NCBI RefSeq assembly: GCF_002556545.1
Contig: NZ_CP022685.1
Coordinates: 7,976,001 to 8,040,000 of the forward strand
Direction: 5' to 3'
DNA length: 64,000 bases
Source: Streptomyces formicae
GTDB taxonomy: Bacteria > Actinomycetota > Actinomycetes > Streptomycetales > Streptomycetaceae
Position numbers and translations under genes: made by a program. This document shows, one piece after another, positions 43,201-50,034 of this stretch (position 1 is the first letter of the stretch; each line of letters opens with the position of its first letter). The notes beneath the pieces were generated by a model. It searched no databases and was not told where the DNA came from. It worked only from the letters and a program-made list of their open reading frames with translations.

Positions 43201-44570
43201 TCGGCATGTTGGACCGGGCGATGTCGTGCAGGCGACGGCTTTCGGGGCGCCGGTCGCCGGAGGCGGTGGAGGCCATGAAGGCCCTGGCGGCAGCCTTCCT
43301 GGCCGCGCGGCGCGCGAGGGACGCGATCGACCTCCTCCAGGACGCCATGGAGTGTGTGGCCGCCAGGGGGAGGCACCTGGACCCCGAAGCGCTCGAGCTG
43401 CGCGCCCGGCTCGCCGACGCCTACGCCGCGGCGGGTGATGCGCGGTCGGCCGTGCGGCAACTGGAGGACGTCCACACGACGGCGGCCGTCTCCCTGGGAG
43501 TCGAGCATCCCGAGACCTTGCGGCTGCGGTCCCGGCTCGCGGGCGCGTACGTGGCGGCGGGGCGTCCGGGCGAGGCCGTGGACACGTACGAGGAGACGCT
43601 GACCGGCTGCCGCAGGGTCTGGGGCGGCGATGCCCTGGAGACGATGGAGGTGCGCACGGGCCTGGCCTTCGCGTGTGAGGCGGCGGGCGCCACGGGCCGG
43701 GCGGTGACCGAACTGGAGCGGGTGGTGGCGAGTGTGTCCCGGGTGTTCGGTGCCGGGCACCCGCGGGCGGTTTCCGCCCGGTTGGACCTGGCCGGTCTCT
43801 ACAGGGCCGCGGGCAGGGTGCGGGAGGCCGTCGAGACGTGCGCGCAGGCGTACGCCGAAAGCCTCGCGGCGCTGGGGGCGGATCATCCGCGGGCTCTGGA
43901 CGCGGGGGAGCGGCTGGCCGAGATGTACCTCATCGACGGGAGCGCGGACCGGGCCGTCGACCTGTTCGGAGTGGTGTGGGAAAGGCGGAGAAGGGTCCTC
44001 GGAAAGACTCACCCGGACGCGCTCCGGGCCGCGGACTCCCTCGCGTCCGCCTATGCGGGCATCGGGGCCGTGGGCAGGCAAACCGCCCTGTACGAAGGGG
44101 TCTTGGCGGACTGGCGCGAACCGGAGGCGGCGGGCGGGGGCCAGTCCGTGGAGCTGCGGGAGCTGGCCCACGCCGGGCGGGCGCGGGTGTTGGGTGAGGA
44201 CCACCCCGACACCCTGCACGCGCTGGAGGGGCTCGCGCTCACCCGGATCCGCACCCGGGAGCCGGAGACGGTGTCGAAGGGCTTCTACGAGCTCAGTGAC
44301 GCGCTGACGACGCGGTGGAACACTCAGGGGCTCTTCCACCCCGACACTCTTCGCGTGCTCGGCAGACTCGTGGAGTCCTACCTGGAAGCAGATCATGTCG
44401 AGCAGGCCGTCCAGATCTGCGAGGAGGCTCGCGCGAGTGCCGTCAGGAGTGACGGTCCGGAGGCCGGGGCGACCGTGGTGCGGCACGTCCTCGCCCACCT
44501 CGCGTCCGCCCTCGGCCCCACCCGCTCGGAAGTCGAAGTCCTGCAAGCGCGCCTGGCCCGCTTGCACTGA
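40230..44570 (+). CDS. vWA-like (SAV_2336 N-terminal type) / NB-ARC / TPR protein
   Basis: A 1446-residue protein. Residues 1-35 are the SAV_2336-type start (PPVTPLELAEMLWLAERLP). About 186-330 is a vWA-like domain with a degraded metal site (LALVVDTGPAMTVWRPLARE). A STAND/NB-ARC NTPase follows, with Walker A GVAGVGKT at 621-628, LVLDGVESPDDV as Walker B and LITSREAEGW as sensor. A winged-helix region covers about 800-930. From about 960 to the end run kinesin-light-chain-type TPR repeats (LGVEHPETLRLRSRLAGAYV, LGADHPRALDAGERLAEMYL and others). TPRs probably sense the trigger, NB-ARC acts as the switch, and vWA talks to MoxR (inference). Relatives often split these parts over several genes. 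Confidence 0.82.
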   Translation: MTLDRLRDALDALGPPVTPLELAEMLWLAERLPVGEGGGAGVPPSGQYGGDHVDFRQGTFHAPVTGSMAYADVSERPGASDEGAERADPAEPQSEAGPRPAPGRRALHVPHGAPRPGTDADDVLVPAPQALRHELAIQRALRPLKRRVPDRRRRTLDEEATAARAARHPGLRLWAPVMVPVPDRLLSLALVVDTGPAMTVWRPLARELREAMQRTAAFRDVRVWQLADVGSRVGVRISAEGPALDPAALVDPTGRQIVLVLSDCSGPHWWGGRADPALHLWAGRGPTAILQPLPERLWRRTAAPAVPGRAIASRAGAPNTALRFTPHDGRAVLPAPDAIPVPVLELAPEWLADWAGLVTASGDRGRDTAVTYVSRAHPPHAQPLSSEGDLPVTERILRFQTAASPTAADLAAHVALSVPALPVMRLIQQRVTPGSRPSDLAEVLLSGLLEPVDAERGLYDFVPGARAALLETLPRPESLAVAELLGRLGAEIEARAGSGTRAFRAVVGVAEGAGSRGLGEVGQPFALVSEEALGVLRGRAIRVVERPAEVPDHETVRLPRRDEEPLPPEEAPFEPPGSVTAPTGLSNISAVDPFIGRAHELDGLDRTFTDLHGAERVVLHGVAGVGKTMLARAWAGRWGARDQERPVWWVTADSPASLVKGLSELTDVLQPFVRDARAAGGRWEWALQWLSSHTGWALVLDGVESPDDVRVLLSRLGTRGVVLITSREAEGWPDDVFRLGLGVPALSEAAQMFKVHAGREVAGVVRLCEELGRLPRAVVRAAEAIAGTGVTVDEYLALLARGALEPVEPEGEGSGSAEDLTPTDAIGDAVKESLRGIADPAAVQLLLTLAWWGDSAVPRSLLPTVLDPAYDVTRLLDVLVERGLVHLDASAATVTVPRRFGAIALTPDETLPFRGSGQVDAARHRAVSCLIAAFPAPVDDPEKWPYCRQLVPLVEGLCERARPEDDTALLAQLLTTAGEFLISQWRSESAIGMLDRAMSCRRRLSGRRSPEAVEAMKALAAAFLAARRARDAIDLLQDAMECVAARGRHLDPEALELRARLADAYAAAGDARSAVRQLEDVHTTAAVSLGVEHPETLRLRSRLAGAYVAAGRPGEAVDTYEETLTGCRRVWGGDALETMEVRTGLAFACEAAGATGRAVTELERVVASVSRVFGAGHPRAVSARLDLAGLYRAAGRVREAVETCAQAYAESLAALGADHPRALDAGERLAEMYLIDGSADRAVDLFGVVWERRRRVLGKTHPDALRAADSLASAYAGIGAVGRQTALYEGVLADWREPEAAGGGQSVELRELAHAGRARVLGEDHPDTLHALEGLALTRIRTREPETVSKGFYELSDALTTRWNTQGLFHPDTLRVLGRLVESYLEADHVEQAVQICEEARASAVRSDGPEAGATVVRHVLAHLASALGPTRSEVEVLQARLARLH

Positions 44571-44631
44571 CCCGAAGGGCCACCGCAAGCGAGCCAGTAC
44601 GTCTTGCCTACGTCCTAGAGGCAGGCGCCCG

Positions 44632-45465
44632 TCAGGCCACGTCGAACGTCGCCGGGTCGGGGCCGAGCCGCCGGTCCTCGTTCAGCGCCGAGATCGCCGC
44701 CATGTCCTCGGGGTCGAGCTCGAAGCCGAAGACGTCGATGTTCTCCTTGATCCGCGACGGGGTCACGGACTTGGGGATCACCACGTTGCCCAGCTGGATG
44801 TGCCAGCGCAGCACGACCTGGGCGGGAGTCCGCCCGTGCTTGCGCGCGATCGCGACGATCGCGGGGACATCGAGGAGGCCCTTGCCCTGGCCGAGCGGCG
44901 ACCACGCCTCGGTGGTGATGCCCTGCTCCGCGTGGTACTCGCGGGAGGCGCGCTGCTGGAGGTGCGGGTGCAGCTCGATCTGGTTGACGGCCGGGACGAT
45001 CGACGTCTCGCCGAGCAGCCGCTCCAGGTGCTCGGGCAGGAAGTTCGAGACGCCGATGGCCTTGGCGCGGCCGTCGGCGTGGATCTTCTCGAACGCCTTG
45101 TACGTGTCGACGTACAGGTCCTTCGAGGGCAGCGGCCAGTGGATCAGGTACAGGTCCACGTGGTCGAGGCCGAGCTTCTCCAGCGACGCGTCGAAGGCGC
45201 GGAGGGTGGAGTCGTAACCCTGCTCGCCGTTCCAGAGCTTCGTCGTGACGAAGAGCTCGTCGCGGGCGACGCCGGAGGCGGCGATGGCCCTGCCGGTGCC
45301 CTCTTCGTTGCCGTAGATGGCCGCGGTGTCGATGCTGCGGTACCCGGCATCCAGCGCCGTCGCGACGGCCTTCTCGGCCTCGTCGTCCGGCACCTGCCAG
45401 ACGCCGAAACCGAGCTGGGGCATCTCGACGCCGTTGTTCAGGATGATCGGGGGGGTCTTGCTCAC
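44632..45465 (-). CDS. Aldo/keto reductase (AKR5-like)
   Basis: A 277-residue NADPH-dependent reductase in the 2,5-diketo-D-gluconate reductase style. Catalytic tetrad visible: D46 and Y51 in RSIDTAAIYGNE, K76 in VTTKLWNGEQ, H109 in LYLIHWPLPS. The NADPH site is VVIPKSVTPSRIKEN. Length is normal. GTG 45465 follows AAGGA. It is convergent with the large vWA/NB-ARC gene and divergent from the pqq operon. Its substrate is unknown; the closeness to PQQ and sugar-oxidation genes may be chance. Confidence 0.92.
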   Translation of the reverse strand: MSKTPPIILNNGVEMPQLGFGVWQVPDDEAEKAVATALDAGYRSIDTAAIYGNEEGTGRAIAASGVARDELFVTTKLWNGEQGYDSTLRAFDASLEKLGLDHVDLYLIHWPLPSKDLYVDTYKAFEKIHADGRAKAIGVSNFLPEHLERLLGETSIVPAVNQIELHPHLQQRASREYHAEQGITTEAWSPLGQGKGLLDVPAIVAIARKHGRTPAQVVLRWHIQLGNVVIPKSVTPSRIKENIDVFGFELDPEDMAAISALNEDRRLGPDPATFDVA

Positions 45466-45610
45466 GAGCTTCGATCCTTAAGTCGTCGGGTGGTACTCCC
45501 ATGGTCAACGATCAGAGGCGGTGTCGCATTCCTGGAGGTGTGAGGGCCGCGTGAGAGCCGGGTGATGGCCGGATATCGAAGGGGTGCCGGAGCGGATCGG
45601 TCCGGACCAT

Positions 45611-45626
45611 TGACGGTGCTCCGTCA
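45611..45626 (+). promoter_or_regulatory. Inverted repeat in the pqq upstream region
   Basis: TGACGG-TGCT-CCGTCA, perfect 6-bp arms, overlaps a TTGACG that may be a -35 box, about 125 nt before pqqA. The 283-bp gap 45466-45748 shows no other clear signal. Confidence 0.35.
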
Positions 45627-45748
45627 TGCCGCGACCCTGTTGCACGTCACTGAACGCCGGACACTCATGTGAACGCACCTCTCGCCTGCGCCGCCCGCGT
45701 CCCAGTGGCTTGCTCCTGAAACCCCACCTCTTCAGGAAAGGCAGCGAC

Positions 45749-45889
45749 ATGCACAGCACCGACCAGGAGAAGTCCGCACCGGAGTCCGCCCAGCGGTCCG
45801 ACGCCGGGAGCGCGGGCTGGCAGAGTCCCGAGTACGCGATCGTCGACACCGCCCTCGAAGTCACCGCCTACCGCCTCGCCGACCGGTAG
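45749..45889 (+). CDS. pqqA: PQQ precursor peptide
   Basis: A 46-residue ribosomal precursor whose Glu and Tyr side chains become pyrroloquinoline quinone. The required E-x3-Y is present in TALEVTAYRLADR (E37, Y41). The leader SAGWQSPEYAIVDTA has the aromatic pattern usual for actinobacterial PqqA. ATG 45749 lies 8 nt after AGGAAAGG. Its N-terminal 20 residues are longer than in most PqqA peptides. pqqB follows after 10 nt. Confidence 0.92.
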   Translation: MHSTDQEKSAPESAQRSDAGSAGWQSPEYAIVDTALEVTAYRLADR

Positions 45890-45899
45890 ACCCGCCGCC

Positions 45900-46808
45900 A
45901 TGCTGCTGCAGGTGCTCGGCACCGCGGCGGGCGGCGGGCTGCCCCAGTGGAACTGCGCGTGCCCCGGGTGCACCGGGGCGCGCGCCCACCCGGAGCGCCG
46001 CCGTCGGCACGCCGCACTCGCCGTCCACGCGGGGGAGGGGCGCTGGTACCTCGTCAACGCCACCCCCGACATCGCCGACCAGATCGAGTCGGTCCCCGCC
46101 CTGAACCCCGGCACGGGCCAGGACGCGCGGCGCACCCCCGTCGCCGGGGTCGTCCTCACCGACGCCGAGCTCGACCACACCCTGGGCCTCGCCCGGCTGC
46201 GCGAGGCCCGCGACGGCATCGAGGTCATCGCCACGGCACCCGTGCGCGGCGCGGTGCGCGACGGGCTGCGACTCGACGCCCTCCTGGAGCCCTACACGCG
46301 CGTGCGCTGGCGCGAGCTGACCGCCGAGGCGAGCCTGGCGCTCCCCGGCGGCGCGGGGATCCAGCTGCGCGCCGTACCGGTTTCGGCCAAGCGTCCCCGG
46401 TACGCCGCCGGCACCGGCGCCGACGTGGGCACCTGGTCCGTCGCCCTGCGCATCCACGAGTCCGCGACCGGCAGGACCGTGCTCTACGCCCCCGCCCTCG
46501 CGGTGTGGAGCGCCGCGTTCGAGCGGGCGGCGCGGGCCGCCGACTGCGTGCTCGTCGACGGCACCTTCTGGGACGACGACGAGCCCGTACGGTCCGGCTT
46601 CTCGGCCCGCACCGCCACCGCCATGGGGCACCGCCCGATCGCGGGACGCACCGGCACGGCCCACCGCCTCTCGCAGCTCCCCGCGCGCTGTCTCTACACC
46701 CACCTCAACAACACCAACCCCCTCGGGGACCCGCACGCCGAGCAGCACAAGCTCCTCGCCGAGTGGGGCATCGAAGTGGCATCGGAGGGGATGGTGATCG
46801 AGCCGTGA
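45900..46808 (+). CDS. pqqB: PQQ biosynthesis protein PqqB
   Basis: A 302-residue metallo-beta-lactamase-fold enzyme of the PQQ pathway, acting on the tyrosine ring of the processed precursor. Marks: LGTAAGGGLPQWNCACPGC with the CxCxxC zinc site, VNATPDIADQIES, VLTDAELDHTLGL, and LVDGTFWDDDE then GHRPIAG and THLNNTNPL near the end. Length is normal. It begins 10 nt after pqqA, and its stop overlaps pqqC by GTGA. Confidence 0.95.
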   Translation: MLLQVLGTAAGGGLPQWNCACPGCTGARAHPERRRRHAALAVHAGEGRWYLVNATPDIADQIESVPALNPGTGQDARRTPVAGVVLTDAELDHTLGLARLREARDGIEVIATAPVRGAVRDGLRLDALLEPYTRVRWRELTAEASLALPGGAGIQLRAVPVSAKRPRYAAGTGADVGTWSVALRIHESATGRTVLYAPALAVWSAAFERAARAADCVLVDGTFWDDDEPVRSGFSARTATAMGHRPIAGRTGTAHRLSQLPARCLYTHLNNTNPLGDPHAEQHKLLAEWGIEVASEGMVIEP

Positions 46809-47515
46809 CACGTCACGGGGACGAGCTGACGGAACGGCTGCGCGCCGTCTCCGCAGGGCGCTACCACGACCGGCACCCCTTCAACGTCCGCATGCACGCG
46901 GGCGAGCTCACGCGCGAGGAACTGCGCCGCTGGATCGCCAACCGGTTCCACTACCAGCGGCACATCCCCGTCAAGGACGCCCTGATCCTCGCGAAGTTCG
47001 ACGACCCGGCGCCGCGCCGCGGCTGGCTGCGCAGGATCAGGGACCACGACGGGGAGCGCGAGGGCGAGGGCGGCATCGAGCGGTGGCTGCGGCTCGGTGA
47101 GGCGGCCGGACTGAAGCGGGAACAACTCCTGGACTCCTCAAGGGTGTTGCCCGGCGTGCGGCTCGCGGTCGACGGGTACGTCAACTTCTGTCGGCTCAGG
47201 CCCGTGCTGGACGCCGTGGCCGCCTCCCTCACGGAGTTGTCCGCGCCCGATCTGATGCGCACCAGGATCGCCGCCTTCGAACGGCACTACCCGTGGATCG
47301 ACGCGGAAGGGCTCGCCTACTTCCGTACGCGCGTCGATCAGGGCGCTCGCGACGGACAGGAGGCGCTCGCCCTCGTCCTGGAGTGGGCCCGCACCCCCGA
47401 GGAGCAGGATCGGGCCGTCGCCGCCCTCGCGTTCAAGTGCGACGTCCTGTGGTCACTGCTCGATGCCGTCGAGCGAGGGAACGCCGTCGGGCCGCTGTCC
47501 GGAGGTGCCGCATGA
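46805..47515 (+). CDS. pqqC: PQQ synthase PqqC
   Basis: A 236-residue helical oxidase that performs the last ring closure and eight-electron oxidation to PQQ, without metal or cofactor. Family marks: HPFNVRMHAGELTREELRRW, ANRFHYQRHIPVKDALIL, RDHDGEREGEGGIERWLRLG and ALAFKCDVLWSLLDAVE. GTG 46805 overlaps pqqB by 4 bp; the end overlaps pqqD by ATGA. Length is normal. Confidence 0.95.
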   Translation: MTRHGDELTERLRAVSAGRYHDRHPFNVRMHAGELTREELRRWIANRFHYQRHIPVKDALILAKFDDPAPRRGWLRRIRDHDGEREGEGGIERWLRLGEAAGLKREQLLDSSRVLPGVRLAVDGYVNFCRLRPVLDAVAASLTELSAPDLMRTRIAAFERHYPWIDAEGLAYFRTRVDQGARDGQEALALVLEWARTPEEQDRAVAALAFKCDVLWSLLDAVERGNAVGPLSGGAA

Positions 47516-47790
47516 GCACCCACGACGTCGTACGCGGCGACTGGCGTCCCGAGCTCTCCCGCTCCGTGCTGCTCCGGCACGACCGGGTGCGCGACGTGGA
47601 CCTCCTCGTCCTGCCCGAGCGCGTCGTCGTCCTGCGGGGCGCCGCCGGGAGCATCGTGGCCCTGTGCGACGGCGCACGCGATGTCGTCGCCATCGTCGCG
47701 GAACTGGCGCGCCGCCACCCCGACGCGCCGGTCGCCGCCGAAGTCCCCGCGTTCCTGAAGCAGTTGCGCGCCGAAGGGTGGCTGCGGTGA
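47512..47790 (+). CDS. pqqD: PQQ peptide chaperone PqqD
   Basis: A 92-residue winged-helix peptide carrier that presents PqqA to PqqE. Marks are the strands LLVLPERVVVLRGAAGSIV and the helical part CDGARDVVAIVAELARRHP then FLKQLRAEGWL. ATG 47512 follows GGAGG. It is a separate gene, not fused to PqqC or PqqE as in some bacteria, and overlaps both neighbours by 4 bp. Confidence 0.92.
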   Translation: MSTHDVVRGDWRPELSRSVLLRHDRVRDVDLLVLPERVVVLRGAAGSIVALCDGARDVVAIVAELARRHPDAPVAAEVPAFLKQLRAEGWLR

Positions 47791-48902
47791 CCGAACCCGA
47801 CCCGCCCTGGGCGCTCCTCGCCGAGCTCACCCACGCCTGCCCGCTGCGCTGCTCGTACTGTTCCAACCCCGTCGAACTAGCGGCCAAGGCAGACGAGTTG
47901 ACGGCCATCGAGTGGGGTGACGTCTTCCGTCAGGCCGCCGCGCTCGGTGTCGTGCAGAGCCATCTCTCGGGCGGGGAGCCCCTGCTGCGCCGCGACCTCA
48001 CCGAGATCGTCGCGGCCGCCACCGCCGCGGAGATCCACACCCAGCTCGTGACCAGCGGCGTCGGTCTGCACCGGGCCCGCCTCGACGCGCTGGTCGGTGC
48101 CGGGCTGCACAGCGTCCAACTGTCCGTGCAGCACGCGGATCCGGCCGCCGCCCTGCGCATCGCGGGCGCACGCGCCTCCGCGGCGAAGGAGCGGGCCGCC
48201 GGGCTGATCAGGGCCGCCGGTCTGCCGCTCGGCCTCAACGCCGTGCTGCACCGCGCCAACCTCGACGCGCTCGACGCCCTCGTGGAACTCGGTCTCGACT
48301 GGGGCGCCGACCGCCTTGAGCTGGCCAACACGCAATTCTACGGCTGGGCGCTGCGCAACCGCGACGCGCTGCTCCCCGGCCGGGCGCAGGTGGCGCGGGC
48401 CCGCGAGCGCGTCGAGCGGTGGCGGCAGCGGCTCGAAGGGCGCATGGAGATCGTGTGGGTGGCGCCCGACTACGTCGACGGCGTCGCGAAGCCCTGCATG
48501 GGCGGCTGGGGCGCGCTCTCGCTGACCGTCGCCCCGGACGGCAGGGCGCTGCCCTGTCCGGCCTCCGCCGATCTCCTCGGCGCCGCGGCGCCGAACGTCA
48601 GGGACCGTCAACTGTCCTGGATCTGGCGGGAGTCGGAGGCGTTCACGCGCTATCGCGGCGAGGCGTGGATGAGTGACACCTGCCGGGGCTGCGAGCTGCG
48701 CGCCGTCGACTTCGGCGGCTGCCGCTGCCAGGCGTACGCCCTGACCGGCGATGCCGCCCGCACGGACCCGGCCTGTCACCGCTCGCCCGACCACGCCATG
48801 GTCCGCGCCCTGGTCGACGGGGCGGGGCACGCGGCTGACGCCGCCGACGCGCCTCCCGATTACGTCTACCGCACGCACACCGCCGGACCGGCACTCACGT
48901 AA
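47787..48902 (+). CDS. pqqE: PqqA peptide cyclase PqqE (radical SAM)
   Basis: A 371-residue radical SAM enzyme that joins the Glu and Tyr side chains of PqqA. The SAM cluster motif is ACPLRCSYCSNP (C18, C22, C25). The SHLSGGEPLLRRDLTEIV block follows. The C-terminal SPASM cysteines are in ALPCPASADLL, MSDTCRGCELRAVDFGGCRC and DPACHRS. GTG 47787 overlaps pqqD. No pqqF protease gene lies in the cluster, so precursor trimming must rely on a protease elsewhere. Confidence 0.95.
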   Translation: MTEPDPPWALLAELTHACPLRCSYCSNPVELAAKADELTAIEWGDVFRQAAALGVVQSHLSGGEPLLRRDLTEIVAAATAAEIHTQLVTSGVGLHRARLDALVGAGLHSVQLSVQHADPAAALRIAGARASAAKERAAGLIRAAGLPLGLNAVLHRANLDALDALVELGLDWGADRLELANTQFYGWALRNRDALLPGRAQVARARERVERWRQRLEGRMEIVWVAPDYVDGVAKPCMGGWGALSLTVAPDGRALPCPASADLLGAAAPNVRDRQLSWIWRESEAFTRYRGEAWMSDTCRGCELRAVDFGGCRCQAYALTGDAARTDPACHRSPDHAMVRALVDGAGHAADAADAPPDYVYRTHTAGPALT

Positions 48903-48947
48903 CTCCCCATGTCCGCAAGGGCCTTGGGCCCTCGCACGTCCCCCGAC

Positions 48948-48968
48948 TGTCAGGAAAGTTTCCTGACA
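48948..48968 (+). promoter_or_regulatory. Perfect 21-bp palindrome upstream of chitinase
   Basis: TGTCAGGAAA-G-TTTCCTGACA is a perfect 10+1+10 palindrome, ending 24 nt before the chitinase GTG. The position suits an operator, probably of a sugar-responsive regulator. It does not fit the DasR site I know (ACTGGTCTAGACCACT). Confidence 0.7.
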
Positions 48969-48992
48969 TTGCCGCAGAGAGGTAAGCCCCAC

Positions 48993-50033
48993 GTGAGACT
49001 CCACGCACCCCGCTCCCGTACCCGGGTCCGTCCGCGCACGACGACCGCCGCCCTTGCCGCCGTCACCGCGCTGTCCGGCGCGGCGGCCCTGACCCTGGCG
49101 GGCGAGCCGTCCGCCCAGGCGTCCCCCGCTCCCGCCGCTCGGGCGTCCGGCACGATCCACGCCGCCCCCTACGAATACCTCGGCTGGGGAAACCCGCAGA
49201 AGCCGACCGACGTGATGGCCGCGACCGGCGTCAAGTGGTTCACGCTCGCCTTCATCCTGTCCGACGGCGGCTGCGACCCGGCCTGGGACGGCAGCCGTCC
49301 GCTGAAGGGCGGCTCCGACGAGGCGGCCATCAAGTCCATCAGGGGCGCGGGCGGCGACATCGTCGTGTCCGTCGGCGGTTGGAGCGGGGCCAAGCTCGGC
49401 GAGAAGTGTGCCGGCGCCGCCGCGCTCGCCGGGGCGTACCAGAAGGTCATCGACGCCTACAAGCTGAAGGTGTTCGACATCGACATCGAGGACACCGAGT
49501 TCTCCAACGCCACCGTGCGCCAGCGCGTCGTGGACGCCCTGAAGATCGTCAAGGCGAAGAACCCCGGCATCGTCACCTACGTGACCATGGGCACCACGCC
49601 GAACGGCCCCGACGCCACCGGCAAGGACCTCATCAAGCGCGGCGCGGCGGCCGGGCTAGCCAACGACGCCTGGGTGATCATGCCGTTCGACTTCGACGGC
49701 CACAGCGGCACCATGGGCCAGGCGTCCGTCAGCGCCATGGAGGGCCTGAAGAAGGCGGTCAAGAGCGCCTACGGCTACAGCGACGCCGACGCCTACCGGC
49801 ACATCGGTGTGTCCTCCATGAACGGCAAGACCGACGTGGCGGGCGAGACCGTCACCACGGCCGACTTCAAGACGATCCTCGCGTACGCCAAGCAGCACCA
49901 CATCGCGCGCTACTCCTTCTGGTCCGTCAACCGCGACCGCGCGTGCGGCTCCGGCGGTGACGCCGACGCGTGCAGCGGCGTCGCGCAGTCGCCGTACGAC
50001 TTCACCAAAATCGTCGCCCAGTACGGAGGTTGA
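48993..50033 (+). CDS. Secreted GH18 chitinase
   Basis: A 346-residue secreted hydrolase cleaving beta-1,4-linked N-acetylglucosamine. An N-terminal signal peptide with Arg-rich start and hydrophobic core ends near AQA-SP (about residue 43). The catalytic barrel has strand 3 VVSVGGWSG (126-131) and the GH18 acid motif FDIDIED (D162, D164, E166). No carbohydrate-binding domain is attached. GTG 48993 follows GAGAGG. The gene sits after pqqE and directly before a PQQ-dependent dehydrogenase, which shares its transcript. Confidence 0.9.
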   Translation: MRLHAPRSRTRVRPRTTTAALAAVTALSGAAALTLAGEPSAQASPAPAARASGTIHAAPYEYLGWGNPQKPTDVMAATGVKWFTLAFILSDGGCDPAWDGSRPLKGGSDEAAIKSIRGAGGDIVVSVGGWSGAKLGEKCAGAAALAGAYQKVIDAYKLKVFDIDIEDTEFSNATVRQRVVDALKIVKAKNPGIVTYVTMGTTPNGPDATGKDLIKRGAAAGLANDAWVIMPFDFDGHSGTMGQASVSAMEGLKKAVKSAYGYSDADAYRHIGVSSMNGKTDVAGETVTTADFKTILAYAKQHHIARYSFWSVNRDRACGSGGDADACSGVAQSPYDFTKIVAQYGG

Positions 50034-50034
50034 G

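Noticed and set aside
43120..44560. Tandem DNA repeat in the TPR region
   Set aside because: The repeats are visible in protein (42-residue TPR units) but not as near-identical DNA.
44603..44625. Terminator between the vWA/NB-ARC/TPR gene and the aldo/keto reductase
   Set aside because: Only a 5-bp stem (TGCCT/AGGCA) was found, too weak to list as a terminator.
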